From positions 4,246,492 to 4,310,491 of the forward strand of contig NZ_WUTY02000001.1 of the NCBI RefSeq assembly GCF_009828925.2: DNA of 64,000 nt, read 5' to 3'. The translations under genes and the position numbers were made by a program. This document shows, piece after piece, positions 36,976 to 46,531 of the stretch. This DNA comes from Methylicorpusculum oleiharenae (GTDB taxonomy: Bacteria > Pseudomonadota > Gammaproteobacteria > Methylococcales > Methylomonadaceae). The notes under the pieces were generated by a model. It was given only the letters and a program-made list of their open reading frames with translations. It was not told the origin of the DNA and made no database searches. How positions within the stretch are numbered: position 1 is the first letter of the stretch; each line of letters starts with the position of its first letter.

Positions 36976-39198
36976 ATGCATGTTCTATTCTATTTAACAG
37001 TTTTTCTTATCTTTTATGGATCGGTCTATCCGTTCAATTTTCATTATGTTCCTTTTGAACGGGATACCCTGTTAGGCCAACTTTATCAGCAGGATAATAT
37101 TTTCGGATTAGGAGATCTGATTGCAAACATTGTCTTATTTGTTCCCTATGGAGCCTTGGGGATTTTAAGACATGAGTTTCATCGTCTACCTTTAAAAAAA
37201 GCGATTTCTTTAGCTTTTTACGGAATCATTTTCAGTGCTGCCCTTCAATTGGTACAGATCTATTTACCCGAAAGGGTCCTGTCTTACAGCGATGTTATTT
37301 GGAATATGCTGGGATTATTTATCGGCATTGGCGTGGGATGGGCAATAAGGAAAAAAACAAATTTAGCCCCTTCAAGACTCAGCTACTGGTATACACCACC
37401 CGGTTTGATTACAGTTGCCTGGCTTTCCAGTCAATTAATACCTTTTATACCCACACTTCAGTTTAACTTTATAAAAGATAATCTTAAACATTTACTTGAG
37501 TTACCTCTTTCCTTAAATGAAATATTTTTTGCACTGATTGCTTGGTTGACAGTTGGTTATTGGCTTACCCAAAGCCATAAATTTACATTCTTTGCATTAC
37601 TAGTTGCTTTTACTGTGGGTTCAAAGCTGATTATATTAAACAGTGATTTATCGATTAATTTTATTATTGGTTCCTTGTTTTCGATTTTATTGCTTTACCC
37701 CTTCAAACAACTAATCGCTAAAAATCTCTTAACAATCGTTCTTGCATCATCTCTGTTCTTGCTATTAACGATTAAAGGATTAACTCCATTTGAATTTACA
37801 TCTGAACCCAAATCTTTTTTATGGTTACCCTTTTCCGGATTTCTTGAAGGATCCATGCTGGTAAATGCCCAGAATTTATGCGAAAAAACCTTTCTTTTTG
37901 GCAGTATTATCTGGCTGATAAAAACCACCAGTTCGAGTATCAAAGCATCAGCCGTGTTGGTTTGTATCTGGGTTTTCATCATAGAGTTGCTGCAAATATT
38001 TATTAGCAGCCATACCCCCGAAATCACTGATGTTTTGTTGGTCTTATTCATTGCTTATTTGCTAAATACGGCAGAACACTTCGAAGCCAACTTATCCCAC
38101 TATAAAACCGAATCATTAAAACAATATCCCGAACCTCTGCCGGACAGCCATTATGAATATCCGAGTTCAATGGTTTTAGATAGACAGATACTGCTGAATG
38201 TATTGATAAGGTGGTTGACCGGGGTAGTTGTTCTTACTGTATCCATTAAGCTTGTTTTAGGTCTTCCGCAAATCCCCTATAACATCAGAGAAATGTTTCT
38301 TCATGATGGAAACATGATAACTATCGCTCTATTTTCAAGCGCATTGCTCTGGATTGGTATGAGTGGGGTAATATCAGCCAGGATGGCCAAATTTGGCTAT
38401 TTTCAATTTTTAACTCTGCCTGCCAGCGTGATGCTATCAGGTCTTATCAGTTTGATACTTTTACAATTCAGCATTACAGAGGAAACACTTTCGGACATCA
38501 CCGGATCAACCAATTTGATTTGGCAAGTCAATGAAAAAATGATTTGGGGACATTTTGGAATTAAATTGTTCGAAATGTTAAATAATCCATTCTTGATCAG
38601 TTTTATAGAGCGAATAGTTCGTTATCTGGCGCTTTATAGTCCTTTGATATTCTCACTTTCACTGTTTAATCTGCTGACTGACCAGGCCAATAAGCAGCTC
38701 ACGCGCTTTCCATTGATGTTTGTGTATCTATTGTTGATTTCTTTGCCATGGTTATATCTGTGTAAAACTATCGCATTCACTTACTCATCGACAGACAATC
38801 TCAATGAATTAATCGCTCGTCCTGGTGAATATCAATTAGGTGGAGGTGGCTATCTTTATCTTCTGCTTTATTTAATCTCAATTAATTCAGTCTTACTGTC
38901 GAGGATTAATTTCAGAAGAGTAACCAAAGCAGGATTAATAATGGCATTAACTGTTGTCGCCATTCCGGCAGGGTGGTACTTATTGAATCAAGGGTTGGTC
39001 ACAGAGTTTAAAAAATATTCAACTACCTATTCGGGCGTGGATTTCTTATTGGGGCCTGACCGGGAAAATCTGTTATCAAAAAATGAGCTTTTTGGACGTT
39101 GGACGGCAGTCCAATTAGGTTTGGTATTTTGTTTTAGTTACGGCGCATCAATAGTAAGTTCTGCCACAAAGCACTCTCGAAAATCAAGCTGTAGATAA
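36976..39198 (+). CDS. Two-domain VanZ-like integral membrane protein
   Basis: 740 residues with about 15 or more predicted membrane helices. The first VanZ-like unit (about 1-130) reads FYGSVYPFNFHYVPF, LGDLIANIVLFVPYGALGIL and VLSYSDVIWNMLG. A second diverged unit (about 255-360) has IKGLTPFEF, FLEGSMLVNAQNL and a closing SHTPEITDVLLVLFIAYLLN, so the protein looks like an internal duplication plus a C-terminal membrane region. Function is unknown; VanZ homologues are linked to cell-envelope traits, and glycopeptide resistance cannot be assumed. It is monocistronic. Confidence 0.8.
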   Translation: MHVLFYLTVFLIFYGSVYPFNFHYVPFERDTLLGQLYQQDNIFGLGDLIANIVLFVPYGALGILRHEFHRLPLKKAISLAFYGIIFSAALQLVQIYLPERVLSYSDVIWNMLGLFIGIGVGWAIRKKTNLAPSRLSYWYTPPGLITVAWLSSQLIPFIPTLQFNFIKDNLKHLLELPLSLNEIFFALIAWLTVGYWLTQSHKFTFFALLVAFTVGSKLIILNSDLSINFIIGSLFSILLLYPFKQLIAKNLLTIVLASSLFLLLTIKGLTPFEFTSEPKSFLWLPFSGFLEGSMLVNAQNLCEKTFLFGSIIWLIKTTSSSIKASAVLVCIWVFIIELLQIFISSHTPEITDVLLVLFIAYLLNTAEHFEANLSHYKTESLKQYPEPLPDSHYEYPSSMVLDRQILLNVLIRWLTGVVVLTVSIKLVLGLPQIPYNIREMFLHDGNMITIALFSSALLWIGMSGVISARMAKFGYFQFLTLPASVMLSGLISLILLQFSITEETLSDITGSTNLIWQVNEKMIWGHFGIKLFEMLNNPFLISFIERIVRYLALYSPLIFSLSLFNLLTDQANKQLTRFPLMFVYLLLISLPWLYLCKTIAFTYSSTDNLNELIARPGEYQLGGGGYLYLLLYLISINSVLLSRINFRRVTKAGLIMALTVVAIPAGWYLLNQGLVTEFKKYSTTYSGVDFLLGPDRENLLSKNELFGRWTAVQLGLVFCFSYGASIVSSATKHSRKSSCR

Positions 39199-39320
39199 AA
39201 TGGCAAAATGAATCTGTACCTTTGCTATTGATATTTTCTGATGCTCTTCTTTGCTTTACTCCGCAGGCCAAGAGCTTGGGCAAATATGGAGGCAGTTTAT
39301 AAGTCTCGACCCTAACAAGT

Positions 39321-39402
39321 AACGTAATAGCCCGTATGAAGTGGAATGTAATGCGGGTTAAGAAATATCCCGGATTACGTTCCACTTCATCAAGGCTACG
39401 TA
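39321..39402. repeat. Palindromic intergenic repeat
   Basis: The arm ATGAAGTGGAATGTAATGCG is mirrored by the inverted GGATTACGTTCCACTTCAT, extended on both sides (TAGCCCGT and AAGGCTACG), giving a stem of about 30 bp with a short AAGAAATAT loop. It resembles the GTAGCCCGGATGAAG...TAATCCGGG repeats common between genes in gammaproteobacteria. Confidence 0.75.
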
Positions 39403-39473
39403 CTCAGGTTTCAGGCACACATACTCATATGCGATACCCGTTGACTTTAGGTTAAAAAACCCAAGTCACTTTG

Positions 39474-39695
39474 CTATTCTGAATCAGCTTCTTTTGCAGA
39501 TTCATCAGATTCAGCAGGGGCTTCTTCAGATGCAGCAGGGGCTTCATCCGTCTCTGGAGCGACAGCTTCAACTGCCGGCTTTGCAGGTGCTTCGTAAGGT
39601 TTAACAGTAAAACTTTTAGCTTCTGCTAATACAGCTGAACTCATCAACAAAGCAGTTAAACCAATGATTACGCGGGGCATTATGGTGTTATTCAT
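39474..39695 (-). CDS. Small secreted acidic Ala/Glu/Pro-rich protein
   Basis: 73 residues. The signal peptide (RVIIGLTALLMSSAVLA) is cut at about residue 25, leaving a mature tail with EAPA/EAVAPE/EAPAESDE-type repeats that is strongly acidic and likely disordered. The start at 39695 has AAGGA at SD distance; the frame extends further upstream without support. Function is unknown. Confidence 0.7.
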   Translation of the reverse strand: MNNTIMPRVIIGLTALLMSSAVLAEAKSFTVKPYEAPAKPAVEAVAPETDEAPAASEEAPAESDESAKEADSE

Positions 39696-40190
39696 TATTT
39701 TTTCCTTATTTTGAAACATTAAAAATAAGAACTTAAGAAACAGAAACATTTATTCTCGCTCAGTGACTAGAACGGTTTATAACGTCATCGGAAGATTCAA
39801 TCGGATCGACAACAAACTAGATTTGCTATCGTTTTACGAATCAGTGACCTTACGCCATTGCCAAAGACAATCCAGAATATCTTATCCTTGTTCATCGTTT
39901 CCTGTTAGAACATCTCTTAAGATCCACATGGTTTTTTAATACCATGCTTTAGTTATACACCTGTAATGCCAAATAGTTTCGTATAGATTGTTTTTTATAA
40001 TGTAGCGTGAATTTTTATGCATCGAAAAATGCCCTCTATAAAAAATTCAAGTCATCGCGCTTCCCCGAGTTTACTCAACCCAGAATCCCGCATTGGCATT
40101 TATCGGCCAATCCACTTAAAATAACTGAAATTGACAACTGACTCGCTAATTTATCAGCGTCTTGGATATTTAAAGCTCACGGACTATTGA
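39696..40190. other. Divergent intergenic region upstream of cysD
   Basis: About 495 bases between the small secreted protein gene and cysD. It should carry the cysDN promoter. No CysB-type site, riboswitch fold or small ORF could be identified by eye. Confidence 0.4.
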
Positions 40191-41099
40191 ATGACTGACT
40201 ATAAACTGACACACCTTAAACAACTGGAATCCGAAAGTATTCACATCATACGAGAGGTCGCTGCGGAATTTGAAAAACCCGTGATGCTCTATTCAATTGG
40301 TAAAGATTCTGCAGTCATGCTGCATTTAGCGATGAAAGCCTTTTATCCCGGCAAGCCGCCCTTCCCGCTGATGCACATTGATACCACCTGGAAATTTCGC
40401 GAAATGATTGAATTTCGCGATAAGCTCACAAAAGATCTGGGGCTGGAACTGCTGGTTTATATCAATCAAGACGGTGTTAATCAAGGCATGGGGCCTTTTA
40501 CTCACGGCAGTAAAAAACATACGGAGGTGATGAAAACTGATGCACTCAAACAAGCGCTGGATAAATATGGATTTGATGCGGCATTTGGCGGTGCCAGACG
40601 AGATGAAGAAAAGTCGCGTGCCAAAGAACGCGTTTATTCATTCAGAGACAAAAATCATCGCTGGGACCCGAAAAACCAGCGGCCCGAACTCTGGAATATC
40701 TATAACGGACGCATTGACAAGGGCGAGAGCATTCGGGTTTTCCCTCTGTCCAACTGGACAGAATTGGACGTATGGCAGTATATCCATATGGAAAGCATTC
40801 CTATCGTACCGCTTTATTTCGCCAAAGAACGCCCTGTCGTGAATAAGGATGGCATGTTGATCATGGTCGACGACAATCGCATGCCGATTGGTCCGGACGA
40901 TAAGGTTGAGATGAAAATGGTTCGTTTCAGAACACTGGGATGTTATCCGTTAACGGGCGCAGTAGAATCCCACGCAACAACTTTACCTGAAATCATCCAA
41001 GAAATGCTGCTGACTACCAGTTCCGAGCGTCAAGGCCGTCTCATAGACCACGATCAGGCCGGTTCTATGGAGCAGAAAAAGCGCGAAGGCTATTTTTAA
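40191..41099 (+). CDS. cysD: Sulfate adenylyltransferase subunit 2
   Basis: 302 residues. CysD makes APS from sulfate and ATP with the GTPase CysN. The PP-loop [17 protein letters not shown] lies near 37-53; [11 protein letters not shown] and [17 protein letters not shown] follow, then [20 protein letters not shown]. Length is normal. cysN starts 70 bases downstream. Confidence 0.97.
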   Translation: MTDYKLTHLKQLESESIHIIREVAAEFEKPVMLYSIGKDSAVMLHLAMKAFYPGKPPFPLMHIDTTWKFREMIEFRDKLTKDLGLELLVYINQDGVNQGMGPFTHGSKKHTEVMKTDALKQALDKYGFDAAFGGARRDEEKSRAKERVYSFRDKNHRWDPKNQRPELWNIYNGRIDKGESIRVFPLSNWTELDVWQYIHMESIPIVPLYFAKERPVVNKDGMLIMVDDNRMPIGPDDKVEMKMVRFRTLGCYPLTGAVESHATTLPEIIQEMLLTTSSERQGRLIDHDQAGSMEQKKREGYF

Positions 41100-41169
41100 T
41101 AGCCTGCATCCAGCCTTTCGAATACGCTGTTTAATCATTAGTTAGCACCCAGATTTCAGGAATAGTTTC

Positions 41170-42804
41170 ATGTCCCACCAATCAGACCTTATCAGTACCG
41201 ATATTAACGCTTACCTTGCCCAGCATGAGCGTAAAGAATTATTGCGATTTTTAACCTGCGGCAACGTCGATGACGGCAAAAGTACGCTCATAGGACGCCT
41301 TTTGCACGACTCAAAAATGATTTACGAGGATCAACTCGCTGCAGTAAAAGCTGACAGTGTCAAATCAGGCACTACCGGCGCTGGTCAAATCGATTTGGCA
41401 TTACTGGTCGACGGGTTACAGGCCGAGCGAGAGCAAGGGATTACGATTGACGTTGCTTACCGCTATTTTTCGACATCGACACGAAAATTCATCATCGCCG
41501 ACACCCCCGGACATGAGCAATACACTCGCAACATGGCTACCGGCGCTTCGACGTGCGATTTAGCTATCATCTTGATTGATGCCCGTTACGGCGTCCAGAC
41601 CCAAACCAAACGGCACAGCTTCATTACCTCATTACTGGGAATCAAGCACGTTATTGTGGCTATCAACAAGATGGACTTGATGGGTTACAGCGAAGAAGTA
41701 TTTAATCAAATCAAGCAAGACTACTTGACCTTTACTGAAAGCCTCCACTTACACGATATTCGATTTCTCCCGATTTCGGCATTAAACGGTGACAATGTCG
41801 TTAATCCCAGTGAGCACATGCCCTGGTTCACAGGAAAACCGTTAATGGAATTGTTGAATTCCATTGAGATTGCCACCGACCATAACTTTCAGGATGCCCG
41901 ATTCCCGGTGCAATATGTAAACCGTCCCAACCTCGATTTTCGCGGATTCTGCGGCACGGTTGCCGCTGGCGTATTTAATAAAGGCGACAAAATTACGGCT
42001 CTGCCTTCCGGAAAATCCAGCAAAATCAAATCCATTGTGACTTATGACGGCGAACAGGAACAAGCATTCGCCCAAATGGCCGTGACTTTTACGCTGGAAG
42101 ATGAAATTGACATTAGCCGCGGCGACATGATTATCGGTAATGAAATTCAAGCCATGACGGTAGCCGATAAATTCAAAGCAACCCTGGTCTGGATGATAGA
42201 AAAACCTTTGGCACCGGGCCGTCAATACATTTTCAAAATGGCCACGCGCAGCATTTCAGGTTCGATCGCGATGATACATCACCGCATTGATGTCAACACC
42301 CTGGAACACCATGATGCAACCGAGCTCAAGCTCAACGAAATCGCCTCCTGTACCGTCTCGGTCAATGCACCGGTTGTATTTGATTCTTATAAAAAAAGCA
42401 AAGGTACCGGTTCGTTCATCATTATTGACCGCCTGACCAATGTTACCGTCGGCGCGGGTATGATTACCGACAATGCCGACGAGTCGGAATTACTGCCGGT
42501 CACCGCTGAAGAACGCGCAGCGCGATTCGCTCAGATTCCCAGCATTATTCTGCTGACCGGCAAACAGGCTCAGGAAACCGCTTATATTCTGGAGCGAAAA
42601 CTGTTTGATAACGGTCATGCTGCAACCGTGGTGGAAACCATGCTCACAGAACCCACAGAATTTGCCGAAGCCATTAAAAATGCCGGATTACTGTGTTTAT
42701 GTGTGGGTCTAAATTACGAAATGGCCGACCTGAGCTTTGACACAAATGCCTTATCAGCAGACGAAATTCATGCCGAAATGAAAATCGAGGGGATTATTCA
42801 CTGA
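41170..42804 (+). CDS. cysN: Sulfate adenylyltransferase subunit 1 with degenerate APS-kinase tail
   Basis: 544 residues. The GTPase core is intact: [18 protein letters not shown] near 30-47, [18 protein letters not shown] and NKMDL, followed by EF-Tu-like beta barrels to about 450. The tail (about 456-544) reads IIILTG-like [28 protein letters not shown] and [10 protein letters not shown]. This follows the layout of a CysC APS kinase (TGLxGxGKST, LExxLxxxGH, AGLIxIxAF) but lacks the Walker A GxxGxGKS. It appears to be a CysNC whose kinase half has decayed and shortened, so APS phosphorylation would need a separate CysC or would not occur. Confidence 0.95.
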   Translation: MSHQSDLISTDINAYLAQHERKELLRFLTCGNVDDGKSTLIGRLLHDSKMIYEDQLAAVKADSVKSGTTGAGQIDLALLVDGLQAEREQGITIDVAYRYFSTSTRKFIIADTPGHEQYTRNMATGASTCDLAIILIDARYGVQTQTKRHSFITSLLGIKHVIVAINKMDLMGYSEEVFNQIKQDYLTFTESLHLHDIRFLPISALNGDNVVNPSEHMPWFTGKPLMELLNSIEIATDHNFQDARFPVQYVNRPNLDFRGFCGTVAAGVFNKGDKITALPSGKSSKIKSIVTYDGEQEQAFAQMAVTFTLEDEIDISRGDMIIGNEIQAMTVADKFKATLVWMIEKPLAPGRQYIFKMATRSISGSIAMIHHRIDVNTLEHHDATELKLNEIASCTVSVNAPVVFDSYKKSKGTGSFIIIDRLTNVTVGAGMITDNADESELLPVTAEERAARFAQIPSIILLTGKQAQETAYILERKLFDNGHAATVVETMLTEPTEFAEAIKNAGLLCLCVGLNYEMADLSFDTNALSADEIHAEMKIEGIIH

Positions 42805-42878
42805 TACAAACTTTCCGGTAAGGAAAGCTTTGAGCAAGGATGATCTGCAACTCGTTTGCAGCATGCATTATAGACTTA

Positions 42879-43047
42879 CAGTAAACGTAACTATTCAAGC
42901 GCGACGGACTGTTCCTTCTCCCCAGGGAGAAGGCTAGGATGAGGGGATAAAATGAAGCATTTTTTCCTTATTTCTAACGCCCCTCACCTTGCCCACTCCC
43001 ACTGGAGAGGGACTGTTGTGCTTCGCTCTAAATAGTTACCAGTAAAC
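42879..43047. mobile_element. MITE-like element with 8-bp target duplication
   Basis: The sequence CAGTAAAC occurs at 42879-42886 and again at 43040-43047. Between them a 153-bp segment begins GTAACTATTCAAGCG and ends CGCTCTAAATAGTTAC, terminal inverted repeats. Inside are the palindromic blocks CTTCTCCCCAGGGAGAAG and CCCCTCACC...GGAGAGGG found in common proteobacterial intergenic repeats. There is no coding capacity. It lies between cysN and apbE. Confidence 0.75.
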
Positions 43048-43104
43048 TTCAACATCAATTCTCTGAATTATTACGAAAAATTCAACCTGTCACCGGCGCT
43101 CATC

Positions 43105-44004
43105 ATGCCTTTATCCCTCTACCGGTATCAATTTCAGGCAATGGGGTCGCCTTGCGAACTTCAGTTTTACAGCCCGAATGAGCAACTTGCGGCTGCTGTC
43201 AAAAACCATGTCATCTCCGACGTTATCCGCATTGAGCATAAATACTCGAGATACCGAGAAGACAGCGTGTTAGCGGAGATTAATCGGGCGGCAGCAATCG
43301 GCGGCAGCGTTTTCATAGACGATGAAACCGCCGCCTTATTAAATTACGCCAACACCTGTTATCAGCAAAGCCAAGGCTTGTTCGACATCACATCCGGCGT
43401 ATTGAGAACGATCTGGAATTTTAAAAGCAATACCTTGCCCGGCAAAGCGGAAATCCGGAAAGCACTCAAACAGATCGGCTGGCAAAAAGTGACAATACAC
43501 GCATCGTCTTTGAGTTTTGCCGTCAAAGACATGCAACTGGATTTTGGCGGAATTGGCAAAGAATATGCCGCAGATAGAGCTGCAGGGATTTTTTATCAAC
43601 ACGGAATCGAGCATGGCGTCATCGATTTAGGCGGCGATATCAAAGTGCTCGGCCCTCATGCCGATGGGCGGCCCTGGTCAGTTGGAATACGACATCCTCG
43701 AATCCCCGGAGCCCTTCTTACCTCCGTCAACCTTTATGCCGGAGCACTGGCTACCAGCGGCGATTATGAACGCTGCATCGTCATTAACGGCCAACGCTAC
43801 AGCCATATCCTAAACCCTAAAAGCGGCTGGCCTGTGCAAGGTATGGCCAGTGTGACGGTATTGGCAGACCAGTGCGTAGTGGCCGGCAGCGCATGTACCA
43901 TCTCGATGCTGATGGAAAAAAACGGTGCAAAATGGATAAAACAGCTGGGCTTAGCTCATGTGTGGATGGATCAGAGCGGGAAAACAGGTGGCAATTTGGT
44001 TTAG
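43105..44004 (+). CDS. apbE: FAD:protein FMN transferase ApbE
   Basis: 299 residues. ApbE attaches FMN to a Thr/Ser of target proteins. Visible motifs are YRYQFQAMGSPCEL at the start, IEHKYSRYREDSVLAEIN, DFGGIGKEYAADRA near 150, VIDLGGDIKVLG, LATSGDYERC and HILNPKSGWP. The N-terminus lacks a lipoprotein or export signal, so the protein may act in the cytoplasm, or the true start may lie elsewhere. No target with a DGxSGATxS/T-type motif was found in the window. In other genomes apbE often neighbours TlpA/DUF4266/DUF3570 genes such as those at 45810-50159. Confidence 0.93.
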   Translation: MPLSLYRYQFQAMGSPCELQFYSPNEQLAAAVKNHVISDVIRIEHKYSRYREDSVLAEINRAAAIGGSVFIDDETAALLNYANTCYQQSQGLFDITSGVLRTIWNFKSNTLPGKAEIRKALKQIGWQKVTIHASSLSFAVKDMQLDFGGIGKEYAADRAAGIFYQHGIEHGVIDLGGDIKVLGPHADGRPWSVGIRHPRIPGALLTSVNLYAGALATSGDYERCIVINGQRYSHILNPKSGWPVQGMASVTVLADQCVVAGSACTISMLMEKNGAKWIKQLGLAHVWMDQSGKTGGNLV

Positions 44005-44105
44005 AAAAAAAGCTGAAACTTATGGGTAATTTAACGGGTAAAACGAAAAATCATTTTCATCAAAATAACCGGATAGCATAAGTAATTTTCTGCTTTTATG
44101 AGGCA

Positions 44106-44147
44106 TAAAAAAAGGCGGAAAGGCTTTGCCTATTCCGCCTTTTTTAA
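44106..44147. terminator. Bidirectional rho-independent terminator
   Basis: AAAAAAAGGCGGAA and TTCCGCCTTTTTT pair around an inner AGGC/GCCT stem, so a T-run follows the hairpin on both strands. It serves apbE (plus) and the PEP-CTERM gene (minus). Confidence 0.9.
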
Positions 44148-44157
44148 CCGCAAAAAA

Positions 44158-44925
44158 TTACACGCTTAAACCTGTCTTCTTTCTACCAAAAGAAATCAAA
44201 CCCAGCAAGCCGGTGCCGAACAACCAAGCAGCAGCGGGAACAGGCACATGGCTAACTGCTGCACCCACCTTTATGTTATCCAGTGACATGCCAAACTCTT
44301 TTCCATCCGCAGGCGTTTGAGGATAACCGTTAAAGTGAATCCAGAAGGCATTGATATTCTGAAAATCACTGCTCAACAATAAATTACCGCTGAAACCATT
44401 AGCTACCGTTTGGTATGCAACCCGTGTTGCATAATCAGTTCCATTACCCGTGTCCAACCCAGGATTTAATGCGGTATTGAAACCTAAAATCTCCCAAAAA
44501 TCATCAGGTCCATTATCCGGATTTTCGTCGCTGATGGCCGCAAAAAAGTCCATTGAGATCAGGCTGAACGCGCTGCTATCTTGAGCTCTGACATAGATCC
44601 CCGGGGAATCAGCGTGATAACCCAATTTTCTGTCACCTGCGCTGCCACTTCTGTGCAAATGGGCAGTTGAATTGGACGTGTCTTCGATAGTACCGATAAC
44701 CATCTCATTTTGATAGAGACATCCCGTTGCCCCTGTACCCGCACAATTTCCACCCCCTATCGGGGCGTTGTTAGCAAAGCCAGCATAAGATGAGCTAGTC
44801 ATAAAGACATTACCGGTACCACCAAAATCAATGACTAATTCATTTTCTACTGTCGCACTTGCAGTCCCTGCTACAGAGATTAGCGCTCCAAACATCAGAC
44901 CGTTTAGCATTTTTGTTTTATTCAT
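44158..44925 (-). CDS. PEP-CTERM secreted protein, donor-type copy of a duplicated domain
   Basis: 255 residues. The signal peptide is followed by a globular domain of about 195 residues (VIDFGGTGNV to MSLDNIKVG). The C-terminus is a PEP-CTERM sorting signal: VPVPAAAWLFGTGLLGL, then RKK. Such proteins are cut and sorted by an exosortase, which is not in the window. The start at 44925 has GGAG 7 bases upstream; the longer frame is not needed. The globular domain recurs, nearly identical in DNA, inside the DUF3570 gene 3 kb away in the opposite orientation. Function is unknown. Confidence 0.9.
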   Translation of the reverse strand: MNKTKMLNGLMFGALISVAGTASATVENELVIDFGGTGNVFMTSSSYAGFANNAPIGGGNCAGTGATGCLYQNEMVIGTIEDTSNSTAHLHRSGSAGDRKLGYHADSPGIYVRAQDSSAFSLISMDFFAAISDENPDNGPDDFWEILGFNTALNPGLDTGNGTDYATRVAYQTVANGFSGNLLLSSDFQNINAFWIHFNGYPQTPADGKEFGMSLDNIKVGAAVSHVPVPAAAWLFGTGLLGLISFGRKKTGLSV

Positions 44926-45809
44926 AAGTACACTCCATTTTTGTATTAAGAAGGTGCCTATCACTCATTGATGAGACAGTTCGTAATACAGTGATTTAAA
45001 TTTAACAACCTAACAATCCGAAAACACTCGATTCAGAAAAGTATCTTTCAAGGCTTGCAACCCTGCTATCTTCAAATTTTGAAATTAGCCGTGGTTTTCC
45101 ACACCTACCTCGGAGCGGGTGTAGCGATACAAGAATCACTAAAGCAATATACAAGCCACACTCAATCTTAACCACTCAGAGCTGATTTTACTCTATAACA
45201 TCACCGGTCTCTAAATGAATTTGCCAATTATTGTAATTCTATAAATCAGTAGCAGCCGACCAAAAGCACCTTATTAATTAAACTATGTTACTTGCCTTAT
45301 TTTAATAGGTCATTTACCACACCTTAGGTTCAGCAATTTGTTTCCCGTTTCTTGCTCGGAGTAAAGACTAAGGATATTCTTGATAAAAAGCGGAGTAATG
45401 GAATTTTTGATGCTCATTTTGTCAATGCCCTACCTGCATGGAATCCCGAAACGCAAACACCGTACAGACTGCCATTATGCTTGGGCTTCAGGCATTATCG
45501 ATAGGGCCTGTGTAAACGCCCTGTTCTCCTGAGGCAGCCGCGTCACCCCGGCAGGGATTGCCCGGATGACGGCATCTATTAATGCAAACACAGCGCTCTA
45601 ACAAGCCTGGACATTCCTAAAAAACTGGGCAACTACATCGATTTAAGAGATAAGCCTTATTCGTAATAAATAATAAATTAGAATGCAGATCCTAAGGTCA
45701 TCCCCCCTTTTCAGAACATTCAGCTAAAACCTCCTCCTAAGGAGGTACAAAGGAATAAAAATTGCTGGTAAATATTTTTTAATCATTACTAAAGACCAAT
45801 TAGCCTGAC
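44926..45809. other. Long intergenic region with repeat fragments
   Basis: 884 bases between the PEP-CTERM gene and tlpA. It contains a palindromic CGTCACCCCGGC/GCCCGGATGACG unit at 45541-45571, related to the block inside the 185-bp element. There is also a short CTACCTCGGAGCGGGTGTAG palindrome near 45105 that resembles the flank of the dispersed repeat. At 45729-45746 ACCTCCT and AGGAGGT form a hairpin. No small gene was identified. Confidence 0.5.
45729..45746 (+). repeat. ACCTCCT/AGGAGGT hairpin upstream of tlpA
   Basis: A perfect 7-bp inverted repeat with loop CCTA whose right arm is a consensus SD sequence. It lies 63 bases before the tlpA ATG, too far to be its own ribosome site. It could be a leftover of another element or an upstream leader structure. 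Confidence 0.4.
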
Positions 45810-46295
45810 ATGAAAAAAACTTTAATTCTCATCGCCGCTCTCCTCAGTTCCGCAGTCCATGCTGCCAAAGAAGGCGAAGTATTACCGCAATGTCCGGATG
45901 CAATTTACGGCAATCAGGAACGGCTCGATTTTACCTCTTATTCAGGTAAAGTCGTGTTAGTCGATTTTTGGGCTACGTGGTGCCCGCCTTGCAAAAAATC
46001 CATGCCCTTTTTAAACAGCCTGCGTAACGAACTGATCAACCAGGGCTTTGAAATAGTTGCCATTAATGTCGACGAGAATACCGAGGAAGCCAAACAGTTT
46101 CTAGCCCAAAACCCGGTAGACTACCCGATAGCTTTCGACCCAAATGGCAAGTGTCCCGGCATTTTTGATGTCAAAGCAATGCCCTCATCTTATCTAGCCG
46201 ACAAATCGGGAAAAATTCGGCACGTCCACTTGGGGTTTCGCGACGAAGATCAGCCCACTTTAAGAGCACAAATTTCCGCGTTATTGGCTGAGTAA
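45810..46295 (+). CDS. TlpA-family thioredoxin-like protein
   Basis: 161 residues. A cleavable signal peptide (about 1-18) is followed by a periplasmic thioredoxin fold with FWATWCPPCKKS; Cys-Pro-Pro-Cys is the redox centre, and the cis-Pro segment AMPSSYLADKSGKI is present. It is the first gene of a three-gene transcript; its TAA overlaps the ATG of the DUF4266 gene (TAATG). A thiol-reducing role for an exported Cys-containing partner such as the next gene product is plausible. Confidence 0.92.
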   Translation: MKKTLILIAALLSSAVHAAKEGEVLPQCPDAIYGNQERLDFTSYSGKVVLVDFWATWCPPCKKSMPFLNSLRNELINQGFEIVAINVDENTEEAKQFLAQNPVDYPIAFDPNGKCPGIFDVKAMPSSYLADKSGKIRHVHLGFRDEDQPTLRAQISALLAE

Positions 46296-46531
46296 TGATT
46301 AGAAAGAAACTTTTTTACGATTCATGCCTATTGGCATTTGTTACCGGCACCCTTTTGATTTGTCAAGGTTGTAGCAGTGTTTCCGCGTGGGAAAGAGGCA
46401 ATCTCGCCAAGGAAACGATGGGCATTAATCCTACGCCAAATCTGAATGGCTTCCGTGATCACATTTTCAGCAGCAAGGAGGCGTCACAAGGAGGACATAG
46501 CGGCGCCGGGGGCGGTTGTGGCTGTAATTAA
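46295..46531 (+). CDS. DUF4266 small lipoprotein with Gly/Cys-rich end
   Basis: 78 residues. Lipobox ICQGC gives an N-terminal lipidated Cys; SAWERGNLAKETM and FSSKEASQGG follow, and the chain ends GGGCGCN. This is the DUF4266 layout. The C-G-C tail could bind a metal or form a thiol pair that the preceding TlpA protein acts on; both ideas are inference. It overlaps the DUF3570 gene. Confidence 0.88.
   Translation: MIRKKLFYDSCLLAFVTGTLLICQGCSSVSAWERGNLAKETMGINPTPNLNGFRDHIFSSKEASQGGHSGAGGGCGCN

Noticed and set aside
39134-39385. Minus-strand 83-codon frame after the VanZ-like gene
   Set aside because: It overlaps the VanZ gene end and the palindromic repeat at 39321-39402 and looks like chance coding.
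39442-39468. Hairpin TGACTTTAGGTT/AACCCAAGTCA as a terminator of the small acidic protein gene
   Set aside because: The stem has mismatches and the minus strand downstream lacks a T-run.
42805-42865. CTTTCC/GGAAAG and CTGCAA/TTGCAG hairpins after cysN as terminators
   Set aside because: Stems are short and no T-run follows; the region may still hold a weak terminator but it cannot be supported.
43105-44004. A flavinylation target for ApbE among the neighbouring exported proteins
   Set aside because: No DGxSGATxS/T-like motif was seen in the TlpA, DUF4266, DUF3570 or PEP-CTERM proteins.
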